A stretch of 49,105 nucleotides of DNA, from positions 1 through 49,105 of the forward strand of contig JAFSVJ010000042.1 in the NCBI GenBank assembly GCA_017445025.1. The letters run 5' to 3'. Below, piece after piece: positions 1 through 9,370 of the stretch. Numbering within the stretch: position 1 is the first letter of the stretch; every line of letters begins with the position of its first letter. The position numbers and the translations under genes are program-made. Source of the DNA: Abditibacteriota bacterium. Lineage in GTDB: Bacteria > Armatimonadota > UBA5829. The notes beneath the pieces were generated by a model. That model searched no databases. It saw only the letters and a list, made by a program, of their open reading frames with translations, and was not told the DNA's origin.

Positions 1-160
1 TCAATGAACCCCCTTTAGCCCATTCCCAAAAAGTTTCGCTTTTTTATCAATGAACCCCCTAAAAATTCTGTCCCCCTAAGCGAAGCTTGGGGGGTGGCAG
101 TCCGAAGGACTGACGGGGGGATGGAATTAGGAGCGAAGCGACCGTGGGGGGGCCGTCTGC
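1..160. repeat. GC-rich intergenic hairpin repeats
   Basis: A 14-base direct repeat (TCAATGAACCCCCT) occurs at 1-14 and 47-60, separated by an A5G/CT5 hairpin at about 30-46. Two inverted repeats with GAA triloops follow: CCCCCTAAGC-GAA-GCTTGGGGGG (72-94, one T-G wobble) and CAGTCC-GAA-GGACTG (98-112). A third, smaller GC-GAA-GC lies near 132-139. The block is much richer in G and C than its surroundings and has no coding frame. It looks like a dispersed intergenic repeat that may continue past the left edge. No function can be assigned. Confidence 0.6.
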
Positions 161-196
161 TTTCTGCTTTTTAAATTGTGATTTGTGATTTGAAAT
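161..196. repeat. Heptad-periodic simple repeats
   Basis: The stretch CTGCTTTCTGCTTTT is followed by three 7-base units, TTGTGAT, TTGTGAT and TTGAAAT, at 176-196. The first part is the reverse complement of the GCAGAAA/GCAGAAC heptads at 25727-25754, so the two places share a related repeat family. Confidence 0.5.
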
Positions 197-218
197 CGTA
201 AGTTTTATGCTTTATACA

Positions 219-1259
219 TTACTTTAATACTTTTTTATTCATTATTTTAGGTTGCATATATTCCCTAATTTCACCTAAATAAGAATTATTAATATATCTG
301 TTTAACATTTCAAAAGATTTTTGGCATAATAAATTAAGATCATAACCTATTACGGTAGGTGAATATTTTCCTCGTGTATCAATATCTCCATTAGAAACAG
401 TTATAATATTCGTATTGAACATAATAGAATCAAATTCTGCAAAAGCACCTTGACAAGCTTTGTAAATTGTATCATCAAGAAATATCAATGCATCCGGAAC
501 TTTTTTTAATGAATTCATAGTTTCTCTAAATGCATTTGACACAAATCTAACATCAGTTTCAAAAGGAATCCTAACTAAATTAAACTTCTTCTCAAATTCA
601 TATTCTGAAGCAAGATGAACAATAACATTATTATCGTAGGAATTAAATATTTTTTTTTCATAAGTAAATAGAAGGACATCTTTCCATTTATATTCTTCAA
701 TGATTTGTTGAATATTTAAATATAATTCCAAATAATTTGTGAGAGTGGCGGGATATAACCCAACATTAGTTCCCATAATAGATACTATTGGTATATTTGC
801 TTTTAAAAATCTGTCATCTACTTTATTATTACCAAAAAAAGTAATAACACCGGCAACCTCTGTAAAATCTACTTTTAAGATAGGTTTGTTTGCCTCTTCT
901 TCATTAAAAATATATACTAAACTCTCATAATTATTATTTTCTATAATTTTTTGTAAATAATTTAGAACTACTCTATAAGAATAACCTATTTCAGAAGTTA
1001 AGTAAAATGAATCAACAGAAATAATAATATATTTCCTATTTTTGAAATAAGAAACATCAGTAATATATGCTCCGGAACCCACTTTTTTTTCAATAGCTTT
1101 TTCATTAATTAGAACATTTAACGCTTCACGGACCGCATTTCTGGCAATACCCAACTCCTTAGCCCAAGTCATTTCAGAAAAAATCCTACTTCCTTTCTTC
1201 CATTCTCCTGTCTTCACCTTTTCGGAGATAATATCAAATATAACCTTAGTGTTATCCAA
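219..1259 (-). CDS. GntR-type transcriptional regulator with sugar-sensor-like C-terminal domain
   Basis: Predicted cytoplasmic DNA-binding regulator of 346 residues. Residues 1-68 form a GntR winged helix-turn-helix ('WAKELGIARNAVREALNVLINEKAIEKKVGSGAYI'-like pattern). The remaining 270 or so residues resemble the periplasmic-binding-protein fold used as an effector domain by LacI/GalR and AraR-like hybrids. The start is TTG at 1259, supported by GGAAGG about seven bases upstream; no better ATG precedes it. The gene is divergent from the secreted DUF6259-like gene, with 159 bases between them. A TTGTCAACAA element at 1393-1402 and a longer palindrome at 3755-3774 are plausible binding sites. 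The ligand is unknown; a sugar is inferred from domain type and neighbours. Confidence 0.85.
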   Translation of the reverse strand: MDNTKVIFDIISEKVKTGEWKKGSRIFSEMTWAKELGIARNAVREALNVLINEKAIEKKVGSGAYITDVSYFKNRKYIIISVDSFYLTSEIGYSYRVVLNYLQKIIENNNYESLVYIFNEEEANKPILKVDFTEVAGVITFFGNNKVDDRFLKANIPIVSIMGTNVGLYPATLTNYLELYLNIQQIIEEYKWKDVLLFTYEKKIFNSYDNNVIVHLASEYEFEKKFNLVRIPFETDVRFVSNAFRETMNSLKKVPDALIFLDDTIYKACQGAFAEFDSIMFNTNIITVSNGDIDTRGKYSPTVIGYDLNLLCQKSFEMLNRYINNSYLGEIREYMQPKIMNKKVLK

Positions 1260-1336
1260 TACAAACCTTCCAATTATAATTATTATAACAATTATATTAT
1301 ATCATAATATGAAAAATATTTAAAGTTTTAAAAGAT

Positions 1337-1366
1337 TTGACTTTTCAAATTATTATATGATATAAT
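1337..1366 (+). promoter_or_regulatory. Promoter of the secreted DUF6259-like gene
   Basis: TTGACT at 1337-1342 and TATAAT at 1361-1366 are spaced 18 bases apart. The -10 is followed by ATTATATTGATAAAC, similar to the leader of the prepilin gene at 3815. Confidence 0.7.
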
Positions 1367-1388
1367 TATATTGATAAACAAATTTATA

Positions 1389-1405
1389 AAACTTGTCAAC
1401 AATTT
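1389..1405. promoter_or_regulatory. Candidate GntR operator, imperfect palindrome
   Basis: AAACTTGT-CA-ACAATTT has the core TTGT-CA-ACAA at 1393-1402, with one mismatch further out. It lies between the -10 at 1361 and the start codon at 1419. It shares core and CA spacer with the perfect palindrome at 3755-3774, and TGATAAACAAATT precedes both. Assignment to the adjacent GntR regulator is inference. Confidence 0.55.
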
Positions 1406-1418
1406 GTAGGAGATCCAA

Positions 1419-3557
1419 ATGAAAAAAATATTATTTTTCCTTTTATTTTTCTTTTGTATTACAAGTGCCTACTGTAATACATATGAATTCGATACAAAGA
1501 ATATTAATATCACCTTTAAAAATGAAGATAAACTTCTTTATATATCTTCAATATTAAACAAAAATACAAATACAGAATGCATAGAATCAAATATAGGTGC
1601 AAAAAGAAACATTTGGTTTTTTCAAGTTAAGAAAAATAAAGAATACTCCTCTGCTCCCATAGATATGTTACCCGGTGATGCTAATAATTTTAAGGTATCT
1701 AAATCATATAATAAAATAGTTTTTACTTGGTTAGATGTTAAAAAAGAAGATTGGAATAAAGGATTTGACGTTATCGTCACAGGTGAAAAGTCCGGATTAG
1801 AAACCTTATGGCATATTAAAATTATTTCCAAAACAGAAGAATACGGAATATGGCAAATTAATTTTCCTAACATAGTATTTCGTTTTCGAACAGGTGACAC
1901 TTGGTTCTCCGGTTTATTCGGTGGTAATATAGAAACGGTTAACGATCCAAATACACGTCCGGGAGGTCACGGATTAGTAAAACTTCCTTGGGTCCCCTAT
2001 CCCGTTGGTGATATGCCTATGCAATTTATGACAGATACACAAAATGGCTCAGGCATATACATTTGTCCTGAAGATATTGACGGTTGGCATAAACATTTTA
2101 AATTCCCTTCACTTAATGATAAAGAAATAGACTATTCTCTTGAAGTATATCCCAATAATCAAGGGGTAGGTGGTCTTTCTTATTCACAAGCATTCAAATT
2201 TAACATATGTGCTTTTGACGGAGATTACTATGATGCAATCAAAAAATATAGAGCATGGGGCATTAAAAACGGTGCTGCACCATTTAAAAGAGGTCTTATT
2301 AAAGATAGGAAAGATTTTCCTGAGTGGGTTAAAAAAAATGTCTTTTGGGGAAATGATTATCAAACATCAGTTGCCGGTAATGTTCCTTCCGCTTTTCATT
2401 TATATGTTTGGTGGCATTTACCTCATGATGTTGGATATCCTGAGATGCTACCGGCAAAAGAAGATTTTATAAATGAAATGCTTAATAATAATCCAAACCA
2501 TAACTTTGTATTCTATACAAATTGTCACCTAATAGACACTAAAAATTCTCCCTTATACCAAAAATATGGAGATAAGGTAGTTAATCTTGAAGAAAATTTA
2601 GAAGCTAAAAAGTTCCATTGGGGACAAGAATATACTATAAACTCAGCCGCATGTCCAAGTTTAGATGTTGTAAAAGATATATCTGTTAATCTTAACAAAC
2701 ATTTAATCAGTAAATATAGTGCAGACGGAGTATATCTTGATGAAATTACTATGATAGAGCCCGAACCATGCTTTAATGAAGAACACGGCCATTCCTTGGG
2801 AACCGGAAACCGTTGGGTAAAAGAATATTCAAATTTAATGGAAAGAATAATGAAAGAATGTGGTGAAGTTTCTGACAAACCTATTATCATATTTTCAGAA
2901 GGGACAGCAGAACCTTATCCATGTGACATGGAACTTGATCTTCAACCTAATCCTGACAAACCATACGGTAAATCACTTTACACATCAGGCTATCGAATTT
3001 ATTGGGGCATGCAATACAATGCATACGATTTTGAACCATCACAAAATCCAGGAATTGCAAAACTAGCATGGACTTTAATTGGAGGATGGCAACTTGGTTG
3101 GTATGAATTTCTACCTGAAGGAAAAGATTATTCCAATTATCCGGATTTCACATTTTATCAAAAAAATGCATGCTTAGCAAGAAATCATGCAATAGATTAT
3201 TTTAGTTTAGGAGAAATGGTTAGAAATGTTAATATAACCAGTGAAATGCCCTATATAGACACGACCTTGGAATTAGTAGCAAATTCAGAATCTCCCATTA
3301 AACATATACCGGGTATCCAAACCTCCTCATGGAATTTAGACGAAAAAACAATGATTGTATTTACAAATATAACAAAAGATACACATATAGTTAAATGGGA
3401 AACAACCCCAAATGCATTAAACTTAAAAAATGAAATATTATATAAGATTACAGAAGAATATCCAATCCATAAAGATTTAGGAAAAGGATACAACAAAATT
3501 AAAAGCGAATTTGTAATTAACCCTCTTGATACTGTAATAATTATAATAAAAGAATAA
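1419..3557 (+). CDS. Secreted DUF6259-like putative glycoside hydrolase
   Basis: A 712-residue exported protein. An N-terminal signal peptide (about 1-19, cleavage after A-Y-C) is followed by a beta-rich region to about 230 and a TIM-barrel-like region from about 280 to 620. The pattern 'KYRAWGIKNGAAPFKRGL' and the barrel-strand motif 'ADGVYLDEI' are typical of DUF6259-type glycosidase-like proteins, where an acidic residue at a strand end would be catalytic. A small beta domain closes the C-terminus. GTAGGAGATC gives a good ribosome site for ATG 1419. The neighbouring regulator and the shared operator core suggest sugar-controlled expression. The substrate cannot be told from the sequence. 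Confidence 0.72.
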   Translation: MKKILFFLLFFFCITSAYCNTYEFDTKNINITFKNEDKLLYISSILNKNTNTECIESNIGAKRNIWFFQVKKNKEYSSAPIDMLPGDANNFKVSKSYNKIVFTWLDVKKEDWNKGFDVIVTGEKSGLETLWHIKIISKTEEYGIWQINFPNIVFRFRTGDTWFSGLFGGNIETVNDPNTRPGGHGLVKLPWVPYPVGDMPMQFMTDTQNGSGIYICPEDIDGWHKHFKFPSLNDKEIDYSLEVYPNNQGVGGLSYSQAFKFNICAFDGDYYDAIKKYRAWGIKNGAAPFKRGLIKDRKDFPEWVKKNVFWGNDYQTSVAGNVPSAFHLYVWWHLPHDVGYPEMLPAKEDFINEMLNNNPNHNFVFYTNCHLIDTKNSPLYQKYGDKVVNLEENLEAKKFHWGQEYTINSAACPSLDVVKDISVNLNKHLISKYSADGVYLDEITMIEPEPCFNEEHGHSLGTGNRWVKEYSNLMERIMKECGEVSDKPIIIFSEGTAEPYPCDMELDLQPNPDKPYGKSLYTSGYRIYWGMQYNAYDFEPSQNPGIAKLAWTLIGGWQLGWYEFLPEGKDYSNYPDFTFYQKNACLARNHAIDYFSLGEMVRNVNITSEMPYIDTTLELVANSESPIKHIPGIQTSSWNLDEKTMIVFTNITKDTHIVKWETTPNALNLKNEILYKITEEYPIHKDLGKGYNKIKSEFVINPLDTVIIIIKE

Positions 3558-3579
3558 AAAATATATAATTTTTTCATAA

Positions 3580-3604
3580 GCTTTCTTAAACGAAGGTTTT
3601 TTTA
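3580..3604 (+). terminator. Weak terminator after the DUF6259-like gene
   Basis: AGCTTTC-TTAAAC-GAAGGTT forms a wobble-rich seven-pair stem that leads into a run of T. The signal is modest. Confidence 0.4.
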
Positions 3605-3620
3605 AAAAAATACATTAAAT

Positions 3621-3634
3621 TAGTCAACAATTTT
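3621..3634. promoter_or_regulatory. Degenerate third copy of the TNGTCAACAA element
   Basis: TAGTCAACAATTTT matches the core of the operator at 1393-1402 except for one base, and lies about 80 bases upstream of the prepilin promoter. It could be an auxiliary site or chance in AT-rich sequence. Confidence 0.3.
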
Positions 3635-3698
3635 AATATGATTTTATAAAAAAATATAAAATTTTATATAAAAATCTACAAAAATAGGCTTTTAGGCC

Positions 3699-3727
3699 TT
3701 GACAAAAATATTAAAATGTGGTATAAT
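3699..3727 (+). promoter_or_regulatory. Consensus promoter of the first prepilin gene
   Basis: TTGACA at 3699-3704, 17 bases, then TATAAT at 3722-3727. The -10 is extended (TGTGGTATAATATAATTG), as in several other promoters in this window. It should be very strong. Confidence 0.85.
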
Positions 3728-3754
3728 ATAATTGTTAGTGATAAACAAATTATT

Positions 3755-3774
3755 AAAAGTTGTCAACAACTTTT
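3755..3774. promoter_or_regulatory. Perfect palindromic operator in the prepilin leader
   Basis: AAAAGTTGT-CA-ACAACTTTT is a perfect 9-base inverted repeat with a CA spacer. It lies about 20-40 bases downstream of the expected transcription start and upstream of the ribosome site, where a bound repressor would act as a roadblock. The core is shared with 1393-1402 beside the GntR gene. The binder is inferred, not shown. Confidence 0.7.
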
Positions 3775-3814
3775 TGTGTTTATCAGATCATAAAATTAAA
3801 GGAGGATCATTAGA

Positions 3815-4555
3815 ATGATCACAATCAAAAAGGGGTTCACCCTCATCGAGTTGTTGGTTGTTATAGCAATCATTGCTATATTGGCAGCCATACTCTTCCC
3901 CGTTTTCGCTCAAGCAAGAGAGAAAGCAAGACAAGCAAGTTGTTTGTCTAACCTAAAAAACATCGGTACAGCAGTAATGTTGTATACAGATGATTACAAC
4001 CAAACATATCCAATAGCAAGATATGGTGGTATGACAGGTGCATACGCCTATCCAAAATGCTTTTGGACAGGAACACTATTTCCTTATGTAAAGGATTTTA
4101 AAGTGTTCTATTGTCCAAGTTGGGTATCTACATATAATCCTAATGCATCAGATGGAGATCAATATCTATTGGCTCTTGATGGTGGATACGCTGCTAATTA
4201 CAACGTATTAGGTGATATTGATGGTAATTGTCCACCTAAAAAAGCTGCAAGAATAAAATCAGCTTCAAATGTTGCTATTTTTTATGACGCAGGAATATAT
4301 ATCTTAAATGATGTAGGAATACTTCTTAATGGATTATACAATCTATATCTTCCGGGTACTGGTCTTGCCGGAGTTGCACCTGCAGATGGTTGGAACCCTT
4401 CAGATGAAATGCTCTCAGATTTTAAAAATGGCCGTCACAACGAAGGTATAAACCTTACCTATGCAGATGGACATGCCGGATTTGAAAAAAGTGCAACTGT
4501 TTATGGCTGGGCATCATTAGCTACCAAAAATCCATTTAAACCTGAAACCTGGTAA
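3815..4555 (+). CDS. Type IV prepilin-like protein with C-terminal DGHA motif (DUF1559-like)
   Basis: A 246-residue pseudopilin. The short basic leader ends at a prepilin-peptidase site ([10 protein letters not shown]). A hydrophobic helix follows to about residue 30, then the lineage-typical '[12 protein letters not shown]' and 'SCLSNLKN'. The C-terminus has the H-x-DG signature ('[19 protein letters not shown]') of the large prepilin families of Planctomycetes, Lentisphaerae and Armatimonadota. GGAGG lies about nine bases before the ATG. A strong promoter, a palindromic operator and a strong terminator make it a single-gene unit. It would be assembled or displayed outside the inner membrane; its exact role is unknown. 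Confidence 0.88.
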   Translation: MITIKKGFTLIELLVVIAIIAILAAILFPVFAQAREKARQASCLSNLKNIGTAVMLYTDDYNQTYPIARYGGMTGAYAYPKCFWTGTLFPYVKDFKVFYCPSWVSTYNPNASDGDQYLLALDGGYAANYNVLGDIDGNCPPKKAARIKSASNVAIFYDAGIYILNDVGILLNGLYNLYLPGTGLAGVAPADGWNPSDEMLSDFKNGRHNEGINLTYADGHAGFEKSATVYGWASLATKNPFKPETW

Positions 4556-4570
4556 AAATCTAATAAAAGT

Positions 4571-4597
4571 GAGAGGTTACATTGTAACCTCTCTTTT
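4571..4597 (+). terminator. Terminator after the first prepilin
   Basis: GAGAGGTTAC-ATT-GTAACCTCTC, a ten-pair perfect stem, followed by TTTT. Confidence 0.85.
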
Positions 4598-4629
4598 AAT
4601 TCAATTATCTTTAACTTAAGGATTTATAA

Positions 4630-7590
4630 ATGTATTTCATATTATTACTTTTATCTATTATTCTTTTATCTGTTTCTTTATATTCACAAGATATTACATA
4701 TTCAAGCGCAATTTGGGATAGAAAAGGTCACGGAAATCACAGAGCTGTTATTGAAGTGACTGACTCATCTGCCTATAACAAAGTTCGTATTATGTGGCGT
4801 CGACGAGACCTTTTCCCTGAAAATGTTAATATTGTTATAGAAGATTCACAAGGTAATGAGATAAAAGATTACTACGAAACAGAAAAAAACAGAATATATT
4901 GTGATTTAATCTTTAAACCCACTCATGGTGTTGGATTATATTATGTATATTACCTTCCTTTCATGCCGGTATCAGCTTATGAAAAAGAAAACGAATATTA
5001 TAACGAAAGGAATAAATGGGGATTTTACAACATAGGACCCACAAAAGTTAAAGATAACTTATATAAAGATTATCCTAATGCAAAACATATAGCAATAGAA
5101 TATAGAGAAACTCCTGACAGTCCCGGAAGAAACTCATTTTACCCTATGGAAATCATTGCATCAAAAGATGAAATAAGAAAATTAATTAAAGAAAATCCTT
5201 ATGATATACTGACTTTCCCGGAAGACAGGGAGCACCCAATTAAAATGTTTGACGACCTGCCATATAGATGGATAGAAAAAGGTCCTTCCGCCTCTGCTAC
5301 CTTTACAGGGGCACCTAACGAATATCTCGTTTTTCAATTAGGTGTTTTTGCACCAAAAACCAATATTGAAAACATAAAAGCCACCCTCTCCGACTTCAAA
5401 TCCACTACAGGCACTATATCAAAAGATAATCTCACTTGTTTCAACTTAGAAGGTATAAATCACGAAGGAAAATATTTTACTAAAACCGTAAATATAAATA
5501 AGGGTAAAGTTCAGCCCTTATGGTTTGGCCTTGATATTCCAAGAGATGCCAAAGGTCAATACAGAGGCACTATAACTTTATCTTCCAATAACATAAAATC
5601 CACAACTGTTAATATAACCATAAATGTTAAAGGACAAATCAAAGAAGACAAAGGGTATGACGATATGAATACTCTTGCTCGTCTTGATTGGCTTAACTCC
5701 GACATAGGTTTTGATGATATTGTTCTGCCTCCTTATACACCCATTGAAGTTAAGGATAACAAGATTAAAATTCTTGACAGAGAATTCACAATTGGAGAAG
5801 ATGGTCTACCAACATCTTTAATCAGCAGGGGGAATGAAATTCTTTATAATCCCATTAGTTTTAAAATTAATAACAATAATGAAAGCAAAAAACTTTTAAA
5901 AGATTTTAAACTGAATAACAAAGGAAAATCATTTGCAAACTTTTCTTCTGCCTTCTCAGAGCAAGGTTTTGAAATAACAACAGATTCAACTGTTGAATGT
6001 GAGGGAGTTATAACAATATCTCTAAAACTTAAAGCACAAGATGATATTATAACAGAAGATATGGCTTTAGAAATACCAATAAAAAGTAAAATAGCAGAAT
6101 ATATGATAGGCTATGGTCATCAAGGTGGATTCAGAAAAACAGATATTCATTGGAAATGGAACATCAATAACATTGATTATAGATTTTGGACCGGAAACAC
6201 CAATGCCGGTTTACACCTTGATTTAAGAGATAACACAGACACATGGGATATGTATTACAACTATAATTATGGTAACCCCAAATCTTGGGATAATAATGGA
6301 TTAGGGGGTTCAGATGTTATAGACAAAGGTGAATACGTTCTTGTCAAAGCTTACACAGGACCACGAGATTTTGTAAAAGGAGAAGAAATAGAATTTAACT
6401 TTTGCCTTCACATAACTCCTTTCCACCGAATAGATCCTAAACATTGGTCATACACCTCTTCATACGAAGGTGAATTGCCATACGGAAACTTTTATCACGA
6501 ACATCATGGTTCAAAAGAATATAAATATATTAACTATCCTTTTTATTATATGGATGCGTTAAGAGATAAATTTATAGAAGCAAACAAAAAGTTTAAAGGA
6601 GTAGAATTATATTATACACTTCGGGAATTAACCACCTATTGTCCGGAACTTTTTGCTTTTGAAAGTCTTAACTATGAAATATATGAAAACGGTAATAACT
6701 TGAAAGATTCTCAAAAAGAAGTCTTATTAAACCTTCATGGCGGAAAAGAGGCTTGGATTAGAGAACATGTAAGTATAGAACCTCACCCGGAATGGAGAAG
6801 CGAATTAAATAATGGTGAATTAGACCCTGCCATTGGAACTTTAGGTTGCGGAAGATTATCAAATTTCTATATAAAAGGATTGGAATATATTTTAGATAAT
6901 TTGCCTATATATGGTATTTATATAGATAGTTTAAGATATTCTCGAACAACAATGAAAAGAGTTGCAAAAACTCTCCACAAAAAGAAAGGGAATGTTCACA
7001 TAAACCTTCATGCATACAACTTATTTGACCACTTTGACAGCAAATGTACAGTTATATCTAATTATATGGAACATTTGCCATATATCACATATTTATGGCT
7101 GGGCGAAGAAGCTAACTATGATCGTGGCCCTGATCATTGGCTTATCGAGCATAGTGGAATACCCTTCGGATTAACAAGTGAAGAATTACATTTCAGCAAT
7201 AATCTTAACCCTTATAGAGGTATGATTTTTGCCATGGGTTCAAAACATTATCAATATGCTGAAGCTCTTTGGAAATTCTGGGATGATTATAAAATTGAAG
7301 ATACAGAAATGATAGGCTATTGGGATGACTGTCCCGTTAAAGTTGACAACAAGGACATATACTGCACCTGCTACAAAAAAAATAACGAATGTCTTGTTGC
7401 TGTGGCTTCATGGAGCGATAAAGACGAAGAAATATCTCTAATTATTGACTATAATAAACTTGGCATAGATAAAGATAAGGCCTACATAACAATCCCAACA
7501 ATAGAAGGTTTTCAAGAAGAGGTCTTATACAATATAAAAGATAAAATTCACATATCAAAAAACGGTGGTTATTTGCTTATAATTAAATAA
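4630..7590 (+). CDS. Secreted DUF6067 / GH123-like protein
   Basis: A large exported protein of 986 residues with a signal peptide (about 1-20, cleavage after LYSQ). A beta-sandwich region up to about 330 is followed by the pattern 'ARLDWLNSDIG...PPYTPIEV', which marks DUF6067, a glycoside-hydrolase-like domain usually annotated as GH123-related. The C-terminal half holds a TIM-barrel-like segment with 'GIYIDSLRYSR' and a final beta domain. AAGGAT precedes the ATG by six bases. No separate promoter is obvious after the terminator at 4571-4597, so it may depend on readthrough or a weak promoter. It probably trims side chains of a host or plant polysaccharide; the substrate is inference. Confidence 0.7.
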   Translation: MYFILLLLSIILLSVSLYSQDITYSSAIWDRKGHGNHRAVIEVTDSSAYNKVRIMWRRRDLFPENVNIVIEDSQGNEIKDYYETEKNRIYCDLIFKPTHGVGLYYVYYLPFMPVSAYEKENEYYNERNKWGFYNIGPTKVKDNLYKDYPNAKHIAIEYRETPDSPGRNSFYPMEIIASKDEIRKLIKENPYDILTFPEDREHPIKMFDDLPYRWIEKGPSASATFTGAPNEYLVFQLGVFAPKTNIENIKATLSDFKSTTGTISKDNLTCFNLEGINHEGKYFTKTVNINKGKVQPLWFGLDIPRDAKGQYRGTITLSSNNIKSTTVNITINVKGQIKEDKGYDDMNTLARLDWLNSDIGFDDIVLPPYTPIEVKDNKIKILDREFTIGEDGLPTSLISRGNEILYNPISFKINNNNESKKLLKDFKLNNKGKSFANFSSAFSEQGFEITTDSTVECEGVITISLKLKAQDDIITEDMALEIPIKSKIAEYMIGYGHQGGFRKTDIHWKWNINNIDYRFWTGNTNAGLHLDLRDNTDTWDMYYNYNYGNPKSWDNNGLGGSDVIDKGEYVLVKAYTGPRDFVKGEEIEFNFCLHITPFHRIDPKHWSYTSSYEGELPYGNFYHEHHGSKEYKYINYPFYYMDALRDKFIEANKKFKGVELYYTLRELTTYCPELFAFESLNYEIYENGNNLKDSQKEVLLNLHGGKEAWIREHVSIEPHPEWRSELNNGELDPAIGTLGCGRLSNFYIKGLEYILDNLPIYGIYIDSLRYSRTTMKRVAKTLHKKKGNVHINLHAYNLFDHFDSKCTVISNYMEHLPYITYLWLGEEANYDRGPDHWLIEHSGIPFGLTSEELHFSNNLNPYRGMIFAMGSKHYQYAEALWKFWDDYKIEDTEMIGYWDDCPVKVDNKDIYCTCYKKNNECLVAVASWSDKDEEISLIIDYNKLGIDKDKAYITIPTIEGFQEEVLYNIKDKIHISKNGGYLLIIK

Positions 7591-7594
7591 AAAA

Positions 7595-7619
7595 AAGGAG
7601 CCAAACGGCTCCTTAATTT
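7595..7619. terminator. Bidirectional terminator between convergent genes
   Basis: AAGGAGCC-AAAC-GGCTCCTT lies between the plus-strand DUF6067-like gene and the minus-strand clpC. It is flanked by A-run and T-run, so it can serve both strands. Confidence 0.85.
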
Positions 7620-7624
7620 TTAAA

Positions 7625-9361
7625 TCACGCATTATTCATCACTAATTTCTTATTCTCTTTATACTTAAACACAATTTTGTCTTTACTCAAACTGATGTTT
7701 AGAGTTTTACCGCTGACAAGTTTGTTGTTTAGGATTTCTTCACTTAATGGGTCTTCGATATACTTTTGAATGGTCTTTCTTAAAGGTCTTGCACCGAATT
7801 GTCGGCTGGTTCCCTTCTTTGCTAAGAAATCACATGCACCTTCACTGACTGTGACTTTAATATTCTTTTCTGATAGGGATTTGAGAAGGTCACTAAGCAT
7901 AAGTTTAACGATTTTCTTACAATCCTCTTCAGTTAAAGAGTCAAATATAATCAAGTCATCAATTCTGTTTAGAAACTCAGGTTTGAAAGTATTTTTAACT
8001 CCTTGGTTTATATTTGTTTTAATGGCTTTTTCCATATCATCTTTGGAAGAAATAAATCCAACTTTATCATTGTTTGATATATATCCGGAACCAATGTTTC
8101 CTGTAAAGATGATAATGGTATTTTTGAAATCAACCACCCTACCAACGTTGTCCGTAAGTCTACCGTCATCCAAAACTTGAAGCAAAACGTTATAAACATC
8201 GTTGTGGGCTTTCTCAATTTCATCAAAGAGAATAACGGAATATGGGCGTCTCTTGACCAATTCTGTCAATTGCCCTCCTTCTTCATAGCCAATATATCCG
8301 GGAGCGGCACCTATAAGTCGAGAAACTGTGTGCTTTTCCATATACTCACTCATATCAAACCTTATGATATTTTTATCTGATCCGAAAAGCACCTGAGCTA
8401 AGGTTTTGGCAAGCTCGGTTTTTCCAACACCTGTAGGACCTAAAAAGATAAAGGAACCAATGGGCCTTGAACTGTCTCGGAGCCCTACTCTGTTTCGGCG
8501 AATAGTTTTACATAAGACATCAATAGCTTTTTCTTGTCCAACTATTCTCTTTTTGAATTCTCTTTCAAGAGAGAGTAGTTTTTCGTTTTCTGTTTGTGTC
8601 AATTTAGACATTGGTATGCCGGTCATAGTCTCCACAGTTGAATAGATGTCCTTATCTGTCACCTGTGACTTGAATTTCAACTTAGCTTTAGCACAAGCTT
8701 CGTCCAAAACATCTATGGATTTGTCCGGTTGATATTTGTCTGTAATATACATATCGGATAAATCAACACACAATTTTAGGGTTGAATGATTAACGGTGAC
8801 ATTGTGAAAAGCCTCAAATCCGTGAACGATACCTTCCAATATTTTTAAGGTTTCAGCCTTAGTAGGTTCTTTTATGGCAATGGTTTGAATTCTTCTCTCA
8901 AAGGCGGGGTCTTTTTCTATGGAATTCCTATATTCTTTAGGAGTAGTGGCACCTATTAGCCTAAACTCACCTTTTGAAAGAGCGGGTTTTAAGATATTTG
9001 AAGCGTCAAGATCGTTGCCACCGGTTGAGCCGGCACCCATAACAGTATGAATTTCATCCAAGAAAACAATAGCTTTGTCACCCATTTTCTTAATATCTTG
9101 CATTATAGATTTAAGCCTTTCTTCAAAATCACCTCTAAATCTGGTTCCGGCAATGAGAGAGCCTAAGTCAAGAGAGTAAATATGAACCCCTTTAAGCATA
9201 TCGGGGACATTATTTTGGGCTATTCTTTGGGCTAAACCTTCTACTATAGCGGTTTTTCCCACACCTGCCTCTCCCAATAGGCAAGCGTTGTTTTTGTTCT
9301 TCCTTGCGAGAATTTGGATAAGCCTTTCGGTTTCCGCATCTCTTCCAACGCATGGGTCCAA
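7625..9361 (-). CDS. clpC: ClpC/ClpA-type AAA+ unfoldase, ATPase part (3' part of split clpC)
   Basis: Two AAA+ modules that unfold substrates for ClpP. D1: Walker A GEAGVGKT (residues 30-37), Walker B VFLDEI (99-104). D2: Walker A GPTGVGKT (308-315), Walker B ILFDEI (377-382), the ClpP-docking VGF tripeptide (434-436) and arginine finger NRID. The coiled-coil M domain that ClpC normally carries inside D1 is missing: 'DEACAKAKLKFKSQVTDKDIY' runs straight on. The frame is continuous with the N-terminal piece at 9371-9985, separated only by TAA and three codons. In relatives the joint reads LA-x-x-x-KLDP-x-GRD, and here it is LA-stop-N-N-K-LDPCVGRD. The TTG at 9361 has no ribosome site, so independent initiation is doubtful. 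Confidence 0.9.
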   Translation of the reverse strand: MDPCVGRDAETERLIQILARKNKNNACLLGEAGVGKTAIVEGLAQRIAQNNVPDMLKGVHIYSLDLGSLIAGTRFRGDFEERLKSIMQDIKKMGDKAIVFLDEIHTVMGAGSTGGNDLDASNILKPALSKGEFRLIGATTPKEYRNSIEKDPAFERRIQTIAIKEPTKAETLKILEGIVHGFEAFHNVTVNHSTLKLCVDLSDMYITDKYQPDKSIDVLDEACAKAKLKFKSQVTDKDIYSTVETMTGIPMSKLTQTENEKLLSLEREFKKRIVGQEKAIDVLCKTIRRNRVGLRDSSRPIGSFIFLGPTGVGKTELAKTLAQVLFGSDKNIIRFDMSEYMEKHTVSRLIGAAPGYIGYEEGGQLTELVKRRPYSVILFDEIEKAHNDVYNVLLQVLDDGRLTDNVGRVVDFKNTIIIFTGNIGSGYISNNDKVGFISSKDDMEKAIKTNINQGVKNTFKPEFLNRIDDLIIFDSLTEEDCKKIVKLMLSDLLKSLSEKNIKVTVSEGACDFLAKKGTSRQFGARPLRKTIQKYIEDPLSEEILNNKLVSGKTLNISLSKDKIVFKYKENKKLVMNNA

Positions 9362-9370
9362 TTTATTGTT

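Noticed and set aside
1..160. CRISPR array
   Set aside because: Only two short direct repeats are present, spacing is irregular, and no cas genes are nearby.
7770..8645. Plus-strand ORFs antisense to clpC
   Set aside because: Shadow frames of a conserved gene; none has a ribosome site or recognisable motif.
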